The position numbers were made by a program, and so were the translations under genes. Below are positions 62,424-64,000 of a stretch of DNA of 64,000 nucleotides, piece after piece. The DNA comes from Lachnospiraceae bacterium (GTDB lineage: Bacteria > Bacillota > Clostridia > Lachnospirales > Lachnospiraceae), in NCBI GenBank assembly GCA_910575105.1, contig CAJTDK010000001.1, positions 124,001 to 188,000 of the forward strand, read 5' to 3'. The number at the start of each line of letters is the position of its first letter. Position 1 is the first letter of the stretch. Below the pieces are notes generated by a model. That model was not told where the DNA came from and did no database searches. It worked only from the letters and a program-made list of their open reading frames with translations.

Positions 62424-62656
62424 ATGTGTGTATATTGTGGCGGAACTTTAAAAGAAGCTACTATGGATTATGTGGAAAAATTGACAACTATGTTATTGTC
62501 ATTAAAAATGTACCTTGCAAAAAATGTAACCAATGCGGAGAGGAATATTTTTCCACTCCGGTTGCCAAAAAGATTGAGTCTATACTTGATGGTATCCAGA
62601 AAATCTCCAGCGAAATCACAGTAACTGTAATAGATTACCCCACCCAGGCCGCATAG
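62424..62656 (+). pseudogene. Frameshifted YgiT/MqsA-type zinc-finger antitoxin
   Basis: ATG 62424 (GGAG 8 bases upstream) gives MCVYCGGTLKEATMDYVEK. One missing A in the AAAAA run near 62480 shifts the frame, and IDNYVIVIKNVPCKKCNQCG and EEYFSTPVAKKIESIL continue in the next frame. The CxxC...CxxC pair marks YgiT/MqsA. Sequencing error or true decay. Confidence 0.75.
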
Positions 62657-62658
62657 AT

Positions 62659-62802
62659 ATGAGCGCAATAAAAGAAAGAATACTGGGAGCTGTCACCATG
62701 ATGGATGATTCTGGCACAGAAAAAGTTTGGAATTTTCTTACGCAAAAACTTATCATTGTTACTATAAAAAACAAAAAAAGAGGAAAGAGGTATATTCTTT
62801 GA
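62659..62802 (+). CDS. Small helical protein (47 aa)
   Basis: MSAIKERILGAVTMMDDSGT then VWNFLTQ and a basic tail. It starts 2 bases after the antitoxin remnant and overlaps the toxin start by 4 bases. Probably an accessory antitoxin or a truncated helper. Confidence 0.55.
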   Translation: MSAIKERILGAVTMMDDSGTEKVWNFLTQKLIIVTIKNKKRGKRYIL

Positions 62803-63164
62803 AAGATAAGCTGATGCCCATTGCATATTTTAATAAAGCATTTAATAAATACCTTCCTTATCCTTTGGAATATGATATTATATACCAATCATCTGGTTTG
62901 GAAAAGCATATTTCCAAACGACATCCCGAATGTCTGCCTTATCTGAACTTTATAACAGCTATCATTTCCTGCCCCGATTATATTGGGATAAATCCCAACG
63001 AAAAGGGGAGAAGTTTTGAATTAGTAAAAGTTTTTAGTGAAAATGTCCAAGTAGGAATTAAATTAGACACAAAAAATGATTACCTATATGTAGCAACACT
63101 ACATACTATAACAAATGGCAAATTACAACATGGTCTCTCCAATGGCCGCCTCAAAAAAATTTGA
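62799..63164 (+). CDS. PBECR3-type nuclease (putative toxin)
   Basis: 121 residues from TTG 62799 (AGAGGAAAGAGG upstream). EYDIIYQSSGLEKHISKRHP, IISCPDYIGINPNEKGRSFE and YVATLHTIT match the phage Barnase-EndoU-colicin-RelE-like nuclease family; a His and a Thr-containing strand are the likely active site. Coupled downstream of antitoxin-like genes, so a toxin-antitoxin or anti-competitor role is likely. Confidence 0.78.
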   Translation: MKDKLMPIAYFNKAFNKYLPYPLEYDIIYQSSGLEKHISKRHPECLPYLNFITAIISCPDYIGINPNEKGRSFELVKVFSENVQVGIKLDTKNDYLYVATLHTITNGKLQHGLSNGRLKKI

Positions 63165-63340
63165 CAAATTTGTAATCATATATTACAATAATGGCATAAA
63201 TAAATAGTAGCTATATGGCAAAGGTCGGAAAGGCTCCCGACGCACTCGAGAGAGTACCTGAGATGATGGATACGCCGCCCATCTTGTTGTATAGATAGCT
63301 GTTAAGGGTGCTGCATTATTGGCTGCACCCTTTTTATTAT
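63161..63340 (+). ncRNA. Free-standing small RNA candidate (about 140 nt)
   Basis: Promoter TTGACA (63161-63166), 17-base spacer, TACAAT (63184-63189), start near 63196. Hairpins GTCGG/CCGAC and ACTC-GAGA-GAGT follow. Terminator AAGGGTGC.GC/GCTGCACCCTT then TTTTT (63304-63336). An internal 27-codon ORF (MAKVGKAPDALERVPEMMDT...) has no good ribosome site. Confidence 0.65.
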
Positions 63341-63352
63341 CACTCACGAGCC

Positions 63353-63403
63353 ATGAAAAAGGGCTTGGAACAGGCAATATTAAAACAGGCAGGGCTCAAA
63401 TAA
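63353..63403 (+). pseudogene. 3' remnant of hicA
   Basis: Encodes MKKGLEQAILKQAGLK and stop, the usual C-terminus of HicA toxins. The N-terminal two thirds, with the catalytic His, is missing, replaced by the small-RNA unit. Confidence 0.7.
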
Positions 63404-63432
63404 CTCTGCCGTTAAAAAATGGAGGTTTCTGC

Positions 63433-63837
63433 ATGAATAAATTACTGTTTTATCCCGCTATTTTCCACAAGGCAGAAGAAGGAGGTTTCTGGATTTCTTT
63501 TCCAGATTTTCCAGAATGTCTTACAGAAGGGAAAGATATGACAGATGCATACGAAATGGCTGTTGACGCACTTGGGCTTGCGCTTACATCACGTGAAGCC
63601 ACAAACAACTCCCTGCCGAAGTCTTCTGATCCAACTGCTATTTCAGTTGATAAAGATTCATTTCTTGTTGTGATAGAGTTTGATATGCTTGCATACAAAA
63701 AAAGAACCAATCCACGGGCTGTAAAAAAGACTCTCAGCATTCCTGAATGGCTCAATGAAGAAGCTACTGCTATTGGAGTAAATTTCTCTCAGGTACTGCA
63801 GGAAGCGCTTATACAAAAAATACAAGCTAAGCAATAA
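63433..63837 (+). CDS. hicB: HicB-family antitoxin (orphan)
   Basis: 134 residues from ATG 63433 after GGAGG. HicB fold (YPAIFHKAEEGGFWISFPDF, PECLTEGKDMTDAYEMAVDA) and a C-terminal RHH (LSIPEWLNEEATAIGVNFSQ). Its toxin partner is only a remnant upstream. Confidence 0.9.
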   Translation: MNKLLFYPAIFHKAEEGGFWISFPDFPECLTEGKDMTDAYEMAVDALGLALTSREATNNSLPKSSDPTAISVDKDSFLVVIEFDMLAYKKRTNPRAVKKTLSIPEWLNEEATAIGVNFSQVLQEALIQKIQAKQ

Positions 63838-63888
63838 TAAAAACCGCCTCTGCGCAACAGGAATGACTTACTTAATATTTATGTATGA

Positions 63889-63968
63889 GAAAAGTTATTG
63901 GTAAATACAGGTAATAATAGTGTAGACTGGAGCGCTGTTACTATAAAGCAAAAGAAAAGAGGGAAAAA
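63889..63968 (+). repeat. 80-bp direct repeat, right copy
   Basis: Near copy of 61301-61380, including the repressor's terminal codons out of context. Followed by AAGGAGGT at the window edge, so another gene probably starts beyond 64000. Confidence 0.9.
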
Positions 63969-64000
63969 GTATAAGAAAAAAATCTTATATATAAGGAGGT

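Overview
The window reads as mobile DNA from a low-GC Gram-positive gut-type bacterium, most like Lachnospiraceae or related Clostridia. The evidence is AT-rich sequence, AGGAGG-type ribosome sites, TTGACA/TATAAT promoters, and families common in that group (PBECR3, Uma2, ArpU-like regulator). No rRNA, complete tRNA, CRISPR array or housekeeping gene was seen.

The left two thirds (about 1-41.7 kb) is very AT-rich and looks like a plasmid or phage-plasmid backbone. It carries an HK97-gp10-like protein, a superfamily 2 helicase, an archaeo-eukaryotic primase, two cold-shock-domain proteins, a TubZ/TubR partition pair, a protease-less LexA-like regulator, a serine recombinase, a sigma-70-family factor, a DUF262 protein, an HU-like protein, a J-domain protein and HNH and GIY-YIG nucleases. 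Interspersed are addiction and defence modules: a Hol-Tox type I toxin with a convergent antisense promoter (7.6-8.0 kb), DUF4062 (9.0 kb), ParE/Phd (19.4-20.0 kb), Uma2 and Mrr-like nucleases (20.2-21.8 kb), YefM/YoeB (24.3-24.9 kb), HEPN/MNT (25.1-25.8 kb) and an HD-domain dNTPase-like protein (32.9-35.0 kb). The helicase and tubRZ promoters share one design: TTGACA-17-TATANT with a LexA-like box filling the spacer and a second box nearby.

From about 41.8 kb rightwards composition becomes more GC-rich and the genes are those of a tailed phage, mostly on the minus strand: small and large terminase, portal, and a MuF/gp7 head protein fused to a C-terminal metalloprotease-like domain. Capsid and tail genes are missing where the AT-rich part begins, so this phage block is truncated or is joined to another element. 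A decayed immunity module (repressor, broken Cro, broken BRO antirepressor) sits between terminase and portal. Upstream lie a tiny hydrophobic peptide gene with a perfect promoter, a membrane-protein/soluble-protein pair, late-type regulators, a C5-cytosine methyltransferase coupled to a radical SAM enzyme, a HAD protein, and a CI-type lysogeny switch at 60.2-61.3 kb with a perfect 15-bp inverted operator.

Beyond the switch, a near-perfect 80-bp direct repeat (61301 and 63889) brackets a cargo block: an unknown TPR-like protein, a frameshifted YgiT-type antitoxin with a PBECR3 nuclease, a free-standing small RNA candidate, a HicA remnant and an orphan HicB.

The most unusual features are a roughly 1-kb gene-free, strongly structured segment at 37.5-38.6 kb whose G-U pairs favour a minus-strand RNA, six 18-bp iterons around a ribbon-helix-helix gene, and the two promoter-overlapping LexA-like box pairs.
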